Below are positions 33,824-41,966 of a DNA stretch of 64,000 bases, piece by piece. Origin of the DNA: Neisseria macacae ATCC 33926 (lineage in GTDB: Bacteria; Pseudomonadota; Gammaproteobacteria; Burkholderiales; Neisseriaceae). The position numbers and the translations under genes were made by a program. Position 1 is the stretch's first letter. Each line of letters begins with the position of its first letter. The notes below the pieces were generated by a model. That model worked only from the letters and a program-made list of their open reading frames with translations. It made no database searches and had not been told where the DNA came from. The stretch lies in assembly GCF_022749495.1 (NCBI RefSeq), contig NZ_CP094241.1, positions 930,001 to 994,000 on the forward strand, given 5' to 3'.

Positions 33824-34804
33824 TTATTTACCCCGTTTCTGCTGCATCAGCCAATCACGGGCGGGTTCGATCAGGTAGGCGTAATCAAACGAATACATAT
33901 GCTCCGCGCCTTTGTGGGTGGTGTTTGCGGGAATCACCGTATTCGGCGTGAAGCGGATAAAGTTGATGCGTCTGCCTTGGGCGAGCATTTGTCGGACTTT
34001 CGCGTCTTGTTCGGACTGCGGCAGTTTGGCGGAAAACTCGGTTTCGGCGTAGGCGACTTTGTTTTGTTGCAGCATTTCGCCGACTTGCGCCATGCCTGCC
34101 GATGCCTTAGGGTCTCCGGCGGAAACGGTATAGATGAATTTCGCCTGCGCCAACGGTTTCAACACGTTGATGTCCCATTGGCTGCCGACGAACATGGAAG
34201 CGGCAAAAAGATTCGGCTCGATGCTGTTGAGATAAAAGGAAATCATGCCGCCCATGGATTGGCCTGTGGTGTAAACACGGTCGGGGTCAATCGGTTTTTC
34301 AGCCATCAGGCTTCTGACAAGGCGCAGGGTCATGCCGACTTCGTCCGTGGTTTGCCATTGGTCGTTTACCGCCGTTTCGGTGTAGGACGGCACGAGGACG
34401 AACGCGGGGTGTTTCGCCTGCGCTTCGTCGGTAGCCCAAATAATGCCGCCGTAGCCCTGCATCAGCGGGGCTTTCACGCCTTTGCCTGCGGTGCTGGCAT
34501 CAGCGATGAACATCACCAGCGGGTATTTGCGGCCGGGTTCGAGGTTTTTCGGCGTGTAGAGGTTGTACTGCATTTCTTTACCCGTTTGCGGGTCTTTGAA
34601 GGTCAGCACTTCAAAACGCGGGGCGATTTGCTCGCGCAGGGCGAGCAGGCGGCTGTCGTAGGCTTTGTCCGCTCCGCCATACTGTTTGTCCCAAGCGGGA
34701 TTTTGTGTGCTTTGGGCGGCGGGGCTGTTTTCAGCGGTGTTTTGCGTGGCGGTGCAGGCTGCCAGCAGCAGGCCGGCGGCGATGACGGTGGCGGTTTTTT
34801 TCAT
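33824..34804 (-). CDS. Lipoprotein with alpha/beta hydrolase (esterase/depolymerase-like) domain
   Basis: 326 residues. A lipoprotein signal (AGLLLAAC, lipobox cysteine at 17) is followed by a hydrolase fold with the nucleophile elbow GQSMGG (S183), an acidic residue in SAGDPKAS, and a late histidine in TTHKGAEHMY. It resembles poly(3-hydroxybutyrate) depolymerase and feruloyl-esterase-like proteins. It would be anchored in a membrane and act in the periplasm or at the surface. The substrate is unknown. An ATG at 34804 follows AGGGAG. Confidence 0.8.
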   Translation of the reverse strand: MKKTATVIAAGLLLAACTATQNTAENSPAAQSTQNPAWDKQYGGADKAYDSRLLALREQIAPRFEVLTFKDPQTGKEMQYNLYTPKNLEPGRKYPLVMFIADASTAGKGVKAPLMQGYGGIIWATDEAQAKHPAFVLVPSYTETAVNDQWQTTDEVGMTLRLVRSLMAEKPIDPDRVYTTGQSMGGMISFYLNSIEPNLFAASMFVGSQWDINVLKPLAQAKFIYTVSAGDPKASAGMAQVGEMLQQNKVAYAETEFSAKLPQSEQDAKVRQMLAQGRRINFIRFTPNTVIPANTTHKGAEHMYSFDYAYLIEPARDWLMQQKRGK

Positions 34805-34836
34805 GAGATTACTCCCTAAAAGGTTGAGGGAAACAG

Positions 34837-35283
34837 TTAATTTGCTTTCACGCCCAAGCGGTTCAGCGCGTCAATAGCAGGCTGGGAAACATGGTCGCCA
34901 CGTGCGGCGGATTTCTGATACCAGCGCACGGCCTGGGTCATGTCTTTTGCCGTGCCGATACCGTTTTCGTAGCAATAGCCCAGCCAGTATTGCCCCGTGA
35001 TGTCGCCCGCTGCGGCAGCCTGCGTGAAGTAGGCGAAAGCGGTTTGTGCATTTTTGGCGACGCCTTCGCCGTTCAGATACATCAAGCCCAGATAACGCGG
35101 CGCCTTCATATGCCCCGCCTGTTGCGCCTGCTCAAAGTAGGGTTTGGCGTGTTGGTAATCCTGTTTTTGATACAGGGCGATGCCTTCGTCCAGCAGGGCT
35201 TTCGCCTGCTCGTTATGATGCGGAACGGCAGAACAGGCGGCCAGAAGGGCGGTAGCGGCAAGCGCGGATAGTTTGGATTTCAT
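34837..35283 (-). CDS. Sel1-repeat lipoprotein
   Basis: 148 residues. The lipoprotein signal ends at LLAAC with cysteine at 17. Three Sel1/TPR-like repeats follow (QDYQHAKPYFEQAQQAGHMKA, NAQTAFAYFTQAAAAGDI and DMTQAVRWYQKSAARGDH), which normally bind partner proteins. It sits upstream of the lipoprotein hydrolase on the same strand with a gap of 32 bases, so the two may form one operon. Function unknown. Confidence 0.82.
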   Translation of the reverse strand: MKSKLSALAATALLAACSAVPHHNEQAKALLDEGIALYQKQDYQHAKPYFEQAQQAGHMKAPRYLGLMYLNGEGVAKNAQTAFAYFTQAAAAGDITGQYWLGYCYENGIGTAKDMTQAVRWYQKSAARGDHVSQPAIDALNRLGVKAN

Positions 35284-35494
35284 GGGTGTTTCCTTAAAGT
35301 GAGGGAAATGGGGATTTTAGGAATATCATGCGGTTACAGCAAGCGGCGGGGTGCAACAGGCGTAAATTGCGTCGAGATCCAACAAAACCGTTTAATTTTT
35401 CTAAAACGTTGGGTTTATCAACCCAGCCTACTTGTTTGGGAGGCGAAATTGTCTAAGTCACCGTCAGATTGGCTGTAAAGGTCGTCTGAAAAGT

Positions 35495-35543
35495 AAAAAA
35501 GCAGTCCGCAACTTCATTTTGAAGGTGCGGACTGCTTTTGTTT
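35495..35543 (-). terminator. Strong intrinsic terminator after the ferric-reductase-like gene
   Basis: The long stem AAAAGCAGTCCGCA / TGCGGACTGCTTTT is extended by ACTTC/GAAGG and followed by TTTTTTA in the minus direction. A DUS lies beside it at 35479. It is one of few terminators here that are not built from DUS. Confidence 0.85.
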
Positions 35544-35591
35544 GGACTCAGTTAAGGTTGTGCTTTCAAGCTGCCTTGCATCTACGACCGT

Positions 35592-36881
35592 TTAGCGGAA
35601 TTCAAACAACTCCAAATGTTGCGACCGCGTTTTTAGGCTGCCTGAGATGCTGCGAGTGAAATTGCGGTTGCCACAAAGCCATAGGCTGCGGTTTGCACTG
35701 TCGCGGACAGTCTGCCCGATATGTTCGGCGGAGAGCCTTTGGGTTTCGGAGGGGATATAGTGGAAATTGACATTGGCTTGCTGCGCTAAATTTTGCCAGT
35801 GGGCGAGCGTTTCGGCAGGCAGGTTTCTATCGGCATGAAACCAGTCTATCGGCTGGGTGGCGGGCTGTTTGGCCAGTTCGTTGAGTCGTGCGAGAAAAGG
35901 GGTAAAACCGATACCGTTGCTGACCCAGATTTGCGCTTGTCCATCGGAAAAATCGAAACGTCCGTATGCGCCGTCGATTTGCACGGTGTCGCCGATGTTC
36001 AGGCGCTGCGGCAGGCGGCGGGTGTAGTCGCCCAAGTCTTTGATAACGAGTGTGAGCTGTTGGTTATCAGGCTGCCAGTCGGAGGCGATGGTAAAGGGGT
36101 GGCTTTCTCCATGTGCGCGTAAAAAGAGGAATTGTCCTGCGCGGTGTCCCTGCCATTTCGGGGCGTTCAGGGTCAGGGAGAGCAGATTGCCGTTTTGATT
36201 TAGGGCGGATACGGTAGCGTTTTGCGGTTTGCCGATGCGTTTGAATAGGGCAATCAGCGAGCAGGCGATGCCTGCAAGCATGGCGGCGATGAGCAGCCAG
36301 CCCAGCGGTTGCGACCAATAGGAAAAATTTGCCAGTACGATGGTGTGCCACACGAGCGCGAGATAAACGGGGACGATAAGTATGTGGAGTTTGGCAAACC
36401 AGCGGTAGGGTATGCGCTTGATGAGGGCGGCGACAAGCAGGACGAGGGCAACATAAAAAGCGATTTCGCCAACTTCTTCGGCAAAGTGGCGTTGGGTAGC
36501 CAGCCAATCTTTTAATGTCAATATTTCCTGCATCGGCGGGCGTGGCGGCTTTTTGCCGTCAAACAGACCGAGCTTTACCAGCCATTTGGGGAATTGTTTG
36601 CAGGTCCAATGCAGGATGCTGCCTGAAAGGGCAATGATGCCGAGCCATTTGTGCAGGCGGTACATTTTGTCCAGCCCGCCGAGCGGGGTCTCCAGTATTT
36701 TGGGGCGCACGGCAAGTATCAGGCAGCCACTCATGGCCAGTATGCTGATGGTGCCGGTTGGTTGCAGCAATAGGTTGCGTACGGGAAATACGCCCCACTG
36801 ATCTGGAAATGATGTAGCAAGCAGCCATAAAGCGAATATGCCGCCGAAAAATATGGCTAAGGTAAATTTAATGTTTTTCAT
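35592..36881 (-). CDS. Ferric-reductase-like membrane flavoprotein
   Basis: 429 residues. The N-terminal half has about six membrane segments with histidines placed for haem (LHKWLGIIALSGSILHW and LHILIVPVYLALVWHT). The C-terminal half is a ferredoxin-reductase-like domain with an FAD site (GESHPFTIASDW) and an NAD(P)H site (WVSNGIGFTPFLARL). It would pass electrons from NAD(P)H across the inner membrane to iron or oxygen-derived species. It is a single-gene unit. Confidence 0.88.
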   Translation of the reverse strand: MKNIKFTLAIFFGGIFALWLLATSFPDQWGVFPVRNLLLQPTGTISILAMSGCLILAVRPKILETPLGGLDKMYRLHKWLGIIALSGSILHWTCKQFPKWLVKLGLFDGKKPPRPPMQEILTLKDWLATQRHFAEEVGEIAFYVALVLLVAALIKRIPYRWFAKLHILIVPVYLALVWHTIVLANFSYWSQPLGWLLIAAMLAGIACSLIALFKRIGKPQNATVSALNQNGNLLSLTLNAPKWQGHRAGQFLFLRAHGESHPFTIASDWQPDNQQLTLVIKDLGDYTRRLPQRLNIGDTVQIDGAYGRFDFSDGQAQIWVSNGIGFTPFLARLNELAKQPATQPIDWFHADRNLPAETLAHWQNLAQQANVNFHYIPSETQRLSAEHIGQTVRDSANRSLWLCGNRNFTRSISGSLKTRSQHLELFEFR

Positions 36882-37000
36882 GGTAGTGGTCCTTACGGAT
36901 GGGAATATGAAGCGGTCTGCGCCGTTTGTGGGGATTGTATGTGGGGAAAATTAGGTGGAAATTATTGGTGTGGGTCAGGGTGGGAAGGGTTTACCTGTTG

Positions 37001-37046
37001 AGGTCGTCTGAAAAGTTTAAAACAACCTGACCTTTTCAGACGACCT
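37001..37046. repeat. DUS inverted pair at the end of a pseudogene
   Basis: AGGTCGTCTGAAAAG is followed by its inverse after about 20 bases. The right-hand copy overlaps the final codons and TGA of the pseudogene at 37036-38115. Confidence 0.65.
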
Positions 37047-38115
37047 GAAAAGCAGCAACCCGTTTCATCGGCCATGATTCCGTTGTCCAAACGCGTTCAA
37101 ATTCTTCGGCGAAACCGTGTTGTGCGGCGTAGGTTTGCAATTGTTGCAGCCAGGTTTTCGGGGCGATGTCGGCGGCGGCGTGGGTGGTGTGCAGCAGGTA
37201 GGGGCGGGTATCGAAAGCTTGGACGATGTGTTGGCTGACGGCGTTTAAGGCTTGGGGATTGTGGTCGGTTTGTCAGGCGATTTTTTCGTATTGCGACAGG
37301 GCGGCGGTTTTTGCGGTTTCGTGTTCGGCGGCGGTGCGCGGGTCGGGTCGGGCGGTGGTGGCTTGGATGACGATTAGGGGTGGCAGTTGCCCTTCGGCGA
37401 GTGCGGCGGCGAGGCGCAGGTGTCCGTCTAAAATCAGCCAGTGGTTAGACAGGGTGGTGAGTTCGTACATCAAGACGGGCGGCAGTTGGTTTTGCCGTGC
37501 GCGTTTGTGCCAATATTTCAGACGACCGTCTTCGGCGTGGTGGGTTTTCAGGGCGATGAAGCGTTCGGCTTGGGTGTAGAAATCGTTGTCCAGCGCGTCG
37601 AAACGGCTGCCTGAAAACAGCCATTGGGCGTAGTTTTTGTCGGTTTCAGGCTGCCCTACGGCGGTGTCGTGCCGGTATTCACCCCATCGCGGCGGCAGGC
37701 TTTGGGCGGGTCGGTAGTCGAGATGCCATTCGCCGATGCCGAGCAGCTCTGTGTTGTGGGCGGCGAGTTGTTTGATGAAATATTTGTTCTACAACAGGCC
37801 TTGCTTTGCGGCGGGTTGGCGGGCGATGTGTTCGTTTACGCGGCTGCCGATGTGCCCGACGGGCTGGTATGTCTGCCAGCTTTCGGCGTAGCTGCGGATG
37901 AGGTAAACGTCGTATAAATCGTGGCTGAAGAATGACCAGAACACGGGTTCATCGTTGTAAGTCAGGCTGAGGCTGATACCGTCGGGTGTGTGGAGTTTCA
38001 GACGACCTTGCGTTTGACGGTCGATATGCAGGGCAAGGCTGTTGGGTGAGGTGGGATGGTGGGTCAGGCTGCCGCTGTATTGTTCCAGCGCGGCGGTTAG
38101 CGATCGGTAGTGCAT
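37036..38115 (-). pseudogene. Hypothetical gene interrupted by two in-frame stop codons
   Basis: A single continuous minus-strand frame of 360 codons from ATG 38115 to TGA 37036 is broken by TAG at 37789-37791 and TGA at 37273-37275, with no frameshift and sensible coding throughout. It encodes a soluble protein with GEWHLDYRPAQSLPPRWGEY and, near codon 225, NHWLILDGHLRLAAALAEG, which faintly resembles ParB-like motifs. No family recognised. A start and ribosome site exist, so a truncated 108-residue product may still be made. Two sequencing errors are less likely than two nonsense mutations but cannot be excluded. Confidence 0.7.
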
Positions 38116-38136
38116 GGGGTGTCCTTTGTAAGGCGT

Positions 38137-38583
38137 TCAGCGATAACTGATGACAATCATCGTACTGCCGTCTTTATTGTGGTAATACGCGCCCGCATTG
38201 CCCCAGGCGAATTGACGGCATTTGCCAGATGCCGATGTTTCAATGGCGCAAGGGGCGTCGCCCAGTTGTTTATCCAGCCATCGATCAAACTGTTTTCTAC
38301 GTTGCAATTCGCGCTCCTCCGACCATGCTGCCCAGCTATTGTCCTCGCCTATCGGGCAGAAGAATATGGATAAGCGCTCCAGCCGCTGCTGCTCGAACTG
38401 GGCGGTAAGGGTGTATTGTTCGGACTGTTTGGTAAATGACAAACTGAAAAAGGTTATTCCCGCTTGCAGATGATTCGGGCTGGATTTTGGGAAGGATGCA
38501 ATCCAGTCATCAAGCGTGGTGCGTGCGCCAATAATGTTGCCGTCTGGCAGGATGATGCTGCCGTTTTCAGGGTTTATCTTCAT
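38137..38583 (-). CDS. Hypothetical protein
   Basis: 148 residues, no signal peptide or membrane segment. It begins with a beta-rich INPENGSIILPDG segment and contains FFCPIGEDNSWAAWSEERELQRRKQFDRWL. It looks like a small cytoplasmic protein of the kind found with polymorphic toxin immunity genes or as DUF-family orphans, but I cannot assign it. It ends 21 bases before the interrupted gene on the same strand. Confidence 0.6.
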   Translation of the reverse strand: MKINPENGSIILPDGNIIGARTTLDDWIASFPKSSPNHLQAGITFFSLSFTKQSEQYTLTAQFEQQRLERLSIFFCPIGEDNSWAAWSEERELQRRKQFDRWLDKQLGDAPCAIETSASGKCRQFAWGNAGAYYHNKDGSTMIVISYR

Positions 38584-38662
38584 CGGTTTGAATTTCCAAA
38601 TATAGTTTTCAGACGACCTGAGACCATGTTCGTTTTATCACGCCTTTAAGCCGCACGATTTT

Positions 38663-39604
38663 TCATTTCACCAACAAGCGCCCTTGTCTCGCCAAATTCA
38701 AAGTCGCCAACAATAGCAACATCACCAAACCGGAGCCTGCGGTAGCGAGGAAATAGCCTAAAAACAGTAAACGCTGTTCGGCGATCAAATGGAAACCGCA
38801 GCCTGTCATTGCCGCCAAACCGAACGAGAAACCCCAAAAGCTGGGGCTGAAACCTTGTTCCAGCATCCAAGGCAGAAGGCGCAGCAGTAGCAGGAATTGC
38901 AGGCAGCCGTAGCCGATTAAAAGCAGCGCGAAGGTATCGATGTGTCCGCCTGATGCAGCAAAATAGGCGCCGCAGCCGACAAAAGCGGGCGCAAGCTGAA
39001 TGCCGACAATACCGCGCACAGGGGCGTTGACGGGTGTGCCGGTACGCAAACGGCTCAATATGGCGGCTTCCAAGCTAAGCCATGAGAACAGACCCGCGCC
39101 CAAAAACAGCCAGGCGTAATCCGACCAACCCAATACCGCCATTGCGGTCGCGCTGACAAAATTGGTGGCAACGGTGGGCAGGTAAACAATCGGCGTGGTG
39201 GCATCAAGGGTATGAACGCCGCGCCACAAGCCGCCTGCGCGGTACATGGCAAATGCCAACTGCCCCGCCGTTCCCAGCAAAATCAACCCTTTTGCCAGTG
39301 GCGTTTGATAGGGTAAGGCTGCCAAACCTGCCAGCATCGTGGTAATCGGAATCGCGCTGATGAAGCAGCATTGCACCAAATCCTGCAAATCCTGCAAAAA
39401 TTCGGGGCGGAAAAAACGGATTTTGATGACGTAGGCAATAACCAGCAGCAGCCAAAGCATAAATGCGGCGGCTAAAAGCGTTTCCGCAGCCCAATGCGGC
39501 AAAAGCCCGATATGCGCGCCGTAACGCCAAGACAAACCGAGCGCGAAAAGCCCCAAGGGCATGCTGAAATAGCTTAGAGGGACGGGAAATTTTCGGGTAC
39601 TCAT
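38663..39604 (-). CDS. tehA: TehA-like SLAC1-family anion channel
   Basis: 313 residues with about ten hydrophobic helices. It matches TehA motifs: VPLSYFSMPLGLFALGLSW at the N-terminus, TTPIVYLPTVATNFVSA in the middle, FLGAGLFSWLSLE and SFWGFSFGLAAM. TehA/SLAC1 proteins form trimeric anion channels; in bacteria they are linked to tellurite tolerance or small-anion efflux. TehB is not adjacent, although a class I methyltransferase lies 2.3 kb away. It is a single-gene unit. Confidence 0.85.
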   Translation of the reverse strand: MSTRKFPVPLSYFSMPLGLFALGLSWRYGAHIGLLPHWAAETLLAAAFMLWLLLVIAYVIKIRFFRPEFLQDLQDLVQCCFISAIPITTMLAGLAALPYQTPLAKGLILLGTAGQLAFAMYRAGGLWRGVHTLDATTPIVYLPTVATNFVSATAMAVLGWSDYAWLFLGAGLFSWLSLEAAILSRLRTGTPVNAPVRGIVGIQLAPAFVGCGAYFAASGGHIDTFALLLIGYGCLQFLLLLRLLPWMLEQGFSPSFWGFSFGLAAMTGCGFHLIAEQRLLFLGYFLATAGSGLVMLLLLATLNLARQGRLLVK

Positions 39605-39778
39605 GACAATGTGTGTGTTAAGGAAAGGCGGTAGTATAGCCGATTCAAATCGGTAAATGCAGCTTGGGTTGAGAACTGGTAAAGACGTTAAATTTGCCTG
39701 AGATATTGGGTTTCAGCATGAGCCGTCTTGGGTATGGATATGCTGATATTTGAGTTTGTAAATTCGGTTTTCAGACGA

Positions 39779-40070
39779 CCTTTTCAGATTTCGAGGCCGT
39801 CTGAAAAAGCAATCGCAGCGGCTGTTTTAAGCAGGTTTGCGGAAGGTAATGCAGTAAAAGCGGTTGCTCCACAGCAGCCGCGTTTTCTCTTCCTGCACGG
39901 TTTCGGGAATGCAGTTTTCGATTTGTGTCAGGTCGAAATCGGTGTCTTGGAAGTAATTCCGCGTGAACAGGCTTTTTTTGTATTGTTGCTGGATGAAGTC
40001 GGTGGTTTCGTCTGCAATCATGATTTTGGTGCAGGGCTTGGCAACACGCAGCATTTCGTTGATGGCTTTT
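39779..40070 (-). pseudogene. Diverged duplicate of the methyltransferase 3' end
   Basis: These 292 bases align without gaps to 41919-42210 and carry the last 75 codons of the methyltransferase plus the adjoining DUS. I count about 14 base differences by eye, giving three amino acid changes. It stops abruptly at 40070 after GATGGCTTTT, where A+T-rich foreign sequence begins. The DUS here has the AGGCCGTCTGAA core, whereas the partner copy at 41934 has AGGTCGTCTGAA. It therefore seems to have come from a different Neisseria lineage rather than from a fresh copy. Confidence 0.9.
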
Positions 40071-40152
40071 GATTTTGTAACTGCTTGATTTCTTCTTCTG
40101 CCATTAAAATTTTTTCATCTATGTTTTCCTTTCTTTCAGTTTTTTGGCAAAG

Positions 40153-40185
40153 AAAAAACAGTAAACCTTTTTTTGATTTACTGTT
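40153..40185 (-). terminator. Intrinsic terminator after the ABC-F gene
   Basis: A perfect 9-bp stem (AACAGTAAA / TTTACTGTT, 40157-40165 and 40177-40185) is followed by T6 in the minus direction. It contains no DUS, consistent with a foreign origin. The 80 bases beyond it (40071-40150) hold a short open stretch (DEKILMAEEEIKQLQN) that may be a scrap of the donor's next gene. Confidence 0.8.
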
Positions 40186-40226
40186 TCTGTGTTAGTCTTT
40201 TTCTAAACTTTAATTGTTTATTTTAT

Positions 40227-41705
40227 TTATAATTGTATGATTTTATTGATTATATTTTCTACAAATCGCTTATCGTGTTCCACAAATATAAGTGTAGGCT
40301 TTGCTTCTCTTATGATTTCCTCAATCTGTATTCTGGATATTACATCTATATAATTTAATGGTTCGTCCCAAACAAATAAATGAGCCGGCTTTGACAAACT
40401 GACGGCAATTAAGACTTTCTTTTTTTGTCCATCACTATAATTCTTCATATCCATTTCAAATAATTCTCTTGAAAAATCTAATTTTCTAAGAATTGTTTTA
40501 CACAATGTTTCATCAACATCTTGCTTATGAATATACTCATTTAGGCTACCTGTTAAATCAGATGTATCTTGAGGAATATACGATATTTTCAAATTACTTG
40601 CTAATTTTATCTCACCTGTATACTCATGATTTAGACCTAATAAAATTTTAATCAAGGTCGATTTTCCACTTCCATTACTACCATATATAGCTACTATATC
40701 GCCTTGTTTTATTTCAAAGCTCACGTTACTTAATATCTGTTTTTCTCCATAGTATGATGATAAATCACTAACCGATATTAGAGGATTTTTGCGATGATGT
40801 AACGGATGCAATAATAGATTTTCCTTTGTTTCAATATCTTTTAGTAAATTCTGTTTTTCTTCTATTGCCTTATTTTGTCTATTCTCCAAATTCTTAGATC
40901 TTTTCATCATCTTGGCTGACTTATGACCTATATATCCTTTGTCTGGTTTTACACCTGATATTTTCACACCATTTTTAGTATTTTCAATTTTATCAGACCA
41001 AATTTGACATTGTCTTGCAGCTTCTTTTAATCGTTTAATATCTTTTCTTAATTTCTCGTTTTTACTGATTTCAAATTGGTCTTTCATCAATTTGTTTTCA
41101 TACCATGATGTAAAATTTCCTGATTGAACATCAATAGAATTCCTGTTAATAGAAATAACATGATTGATGCAGCCGTCTAAAAAATCTCTATCATGAGATA
41201 TAAGCAAGAAACCTTTTTTACTTTTCAGATATTCACTTACAATTTTTCTGCCGTGCATATCCAAATGGTTTGTTGGTTCATCAATAAGTAAAAAACCATC
41301 TTCTCTTGTAAACAAAATAGCTAAAAGGATTTTTGTTTGTTCTCCTTTAGAAAGCGTTTCAAATTCTCTATAAACAAGGTTCTCATCTACATTGAGCAAA
41401 CTAAGTTCTCTAAATAATTTCCATTCTTCCCCATCTGGTATGAGTTCTTTATATAACTCAATCCCTGATTTTGAAGTATCAGTTATATTTGGTGGAAATT
41501 TAATAAATTCAACATCCTTAATTATTTTACCTTGATAAGTTTCTTCATTTAAAAGTAACTTAAATAGCGTTGATTTGCCAATTCCATTTCTTCCTATCAA
41601 CCCTATTTTCCAGTTTGTCTCAAAGGAAAACGATACATTTTCAAATATAGGTTTTACATATCCATGATATGAGAAACTGAGGTTTTCAATTTTAATTGTC
41701 GACAT
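40227..41705 (-). CDS. ABC-F protein, Lsa-like antibiotic-resistance/ribosomal-protection type
   Basis: 492 residues, no membrane segment, two ATPase domains: Walker A GRNGIGKST with LSKGEQTK and LIDEPTNHLD, then GSNGSGKST with YSDGQKKK and VWDEPLNYIDVISRIQIEE. The WDEPLNYID variant and the length match the Lsa group of Gram-positive bacteria, whose members bind the ribosome and dislodge lincosamides, streptogramin A and pleuromutilins. Coding is strongly A+T-rich with A/T-ending codons, unlike all neighbours. A very strong GTAAGGAGG ribosome site and a TATAAT lie upstream. It is flanked by duplicated methyltransferase DNA. Resistance is predicted from family only. Confidence 0.85.
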   Translation of the reverse strand: MSTIKIENLSFSYHGYVKPIFENVSFSFETNWKIGLIGRNGIGKSTLFKLLLNEETYQGKIIKDVEFIKFPPNITDTSKSGIELYKELIPDGEEWKLFRELSLLNVDENLVYREFETLSKGEQTKILLAILFTREDGFLLIDEPTNHLDMHGRKIVSEYLKSKKGFLLISHDRDFLDGCINHVISINRNSIDVQSGNFTSWYENKLMKDQFEISKNEKLRKDIKRLKEAARQCQIWSDKIENTKNGVKISGVKPDKGYIGHKSAKMMKRSKNLENRQNKAIEEKQNLLKDIETKENLLLHPLHHRKNPLISVSDLSSYYGEKQILSNVSFEIKQGDIVAIYGSNGSGKSTLIKILLGLNHEYTGEIKLASNLKISYIPQDTSDLTGSLNEYIHKQDVDETLCKTILRKLDFSRELFEMDMKNYSDGQKKKVLIAVSLSKPAHLFVWDEPLNYIDVISRIQIEEIIREAKPTLIFVEHDKRFVENIINKIIQL

Positions 41706-41870
41706 AAAAATACCTCCTTACATTCTTATTTTATTTAATATTATACAAATTTAAGCCATTTTCTATATCAGCTTTCTGTGGCACTTGACAGTTGCCTATA
41801 AAATTAAAATGCGAATTTCGGTTTAACTTCGGCACACCGTCCCAACAGCTTAAAATCCTTTGGGATTAGT

Positions 41871-41901
41871 GTGGAATTTAGGGCTAATCTACGTCAGCCC
41901 C
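41871..41901 (-). other. Possible IS1595/IS1016-like terminal end remnant
   Basis: Read on the minus strand it begins GGGGCTGACGTAGATTAGCC, resembling the GGGGCTG-type terminal repeats of IS1595-family elements. It lies between the ABC-F promoter and the duplicated methyltransferase segment. No transposase is present. The assignment rests on memory of the end sequence. Confidence 0.3.
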
Positions 41902-41909
41902 TTTTATTT

Positions 41910-41921
41910 TTCAGGTAGCCT
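41910..41921 (-). other. Foreign-dialect DUS (AGGCTACCTGAA) at the cargo junction
   Basis: Read on the minus strand this is AGGCTACCTGAA, the uptake-sequence dialect described for Eikenella rather than for this Neisseria. It lies exactly where the ABC-F insert meets the methyltransferase duplicate. Confidence 0.6.
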
Positions 41922-41966
41922 TTTCAGATTTCGAGGTCGTCTGAAAAAGCAAACGCAGCGGCTGTT

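Noticed and set aside
33695..34819. A 374-codon plus-strand frame opposite the lipoprotein hydrolase
   Set aside because: Antisense shadow; the minus-strand gene has a signal peptide, a lipobox and catalytic motifs.
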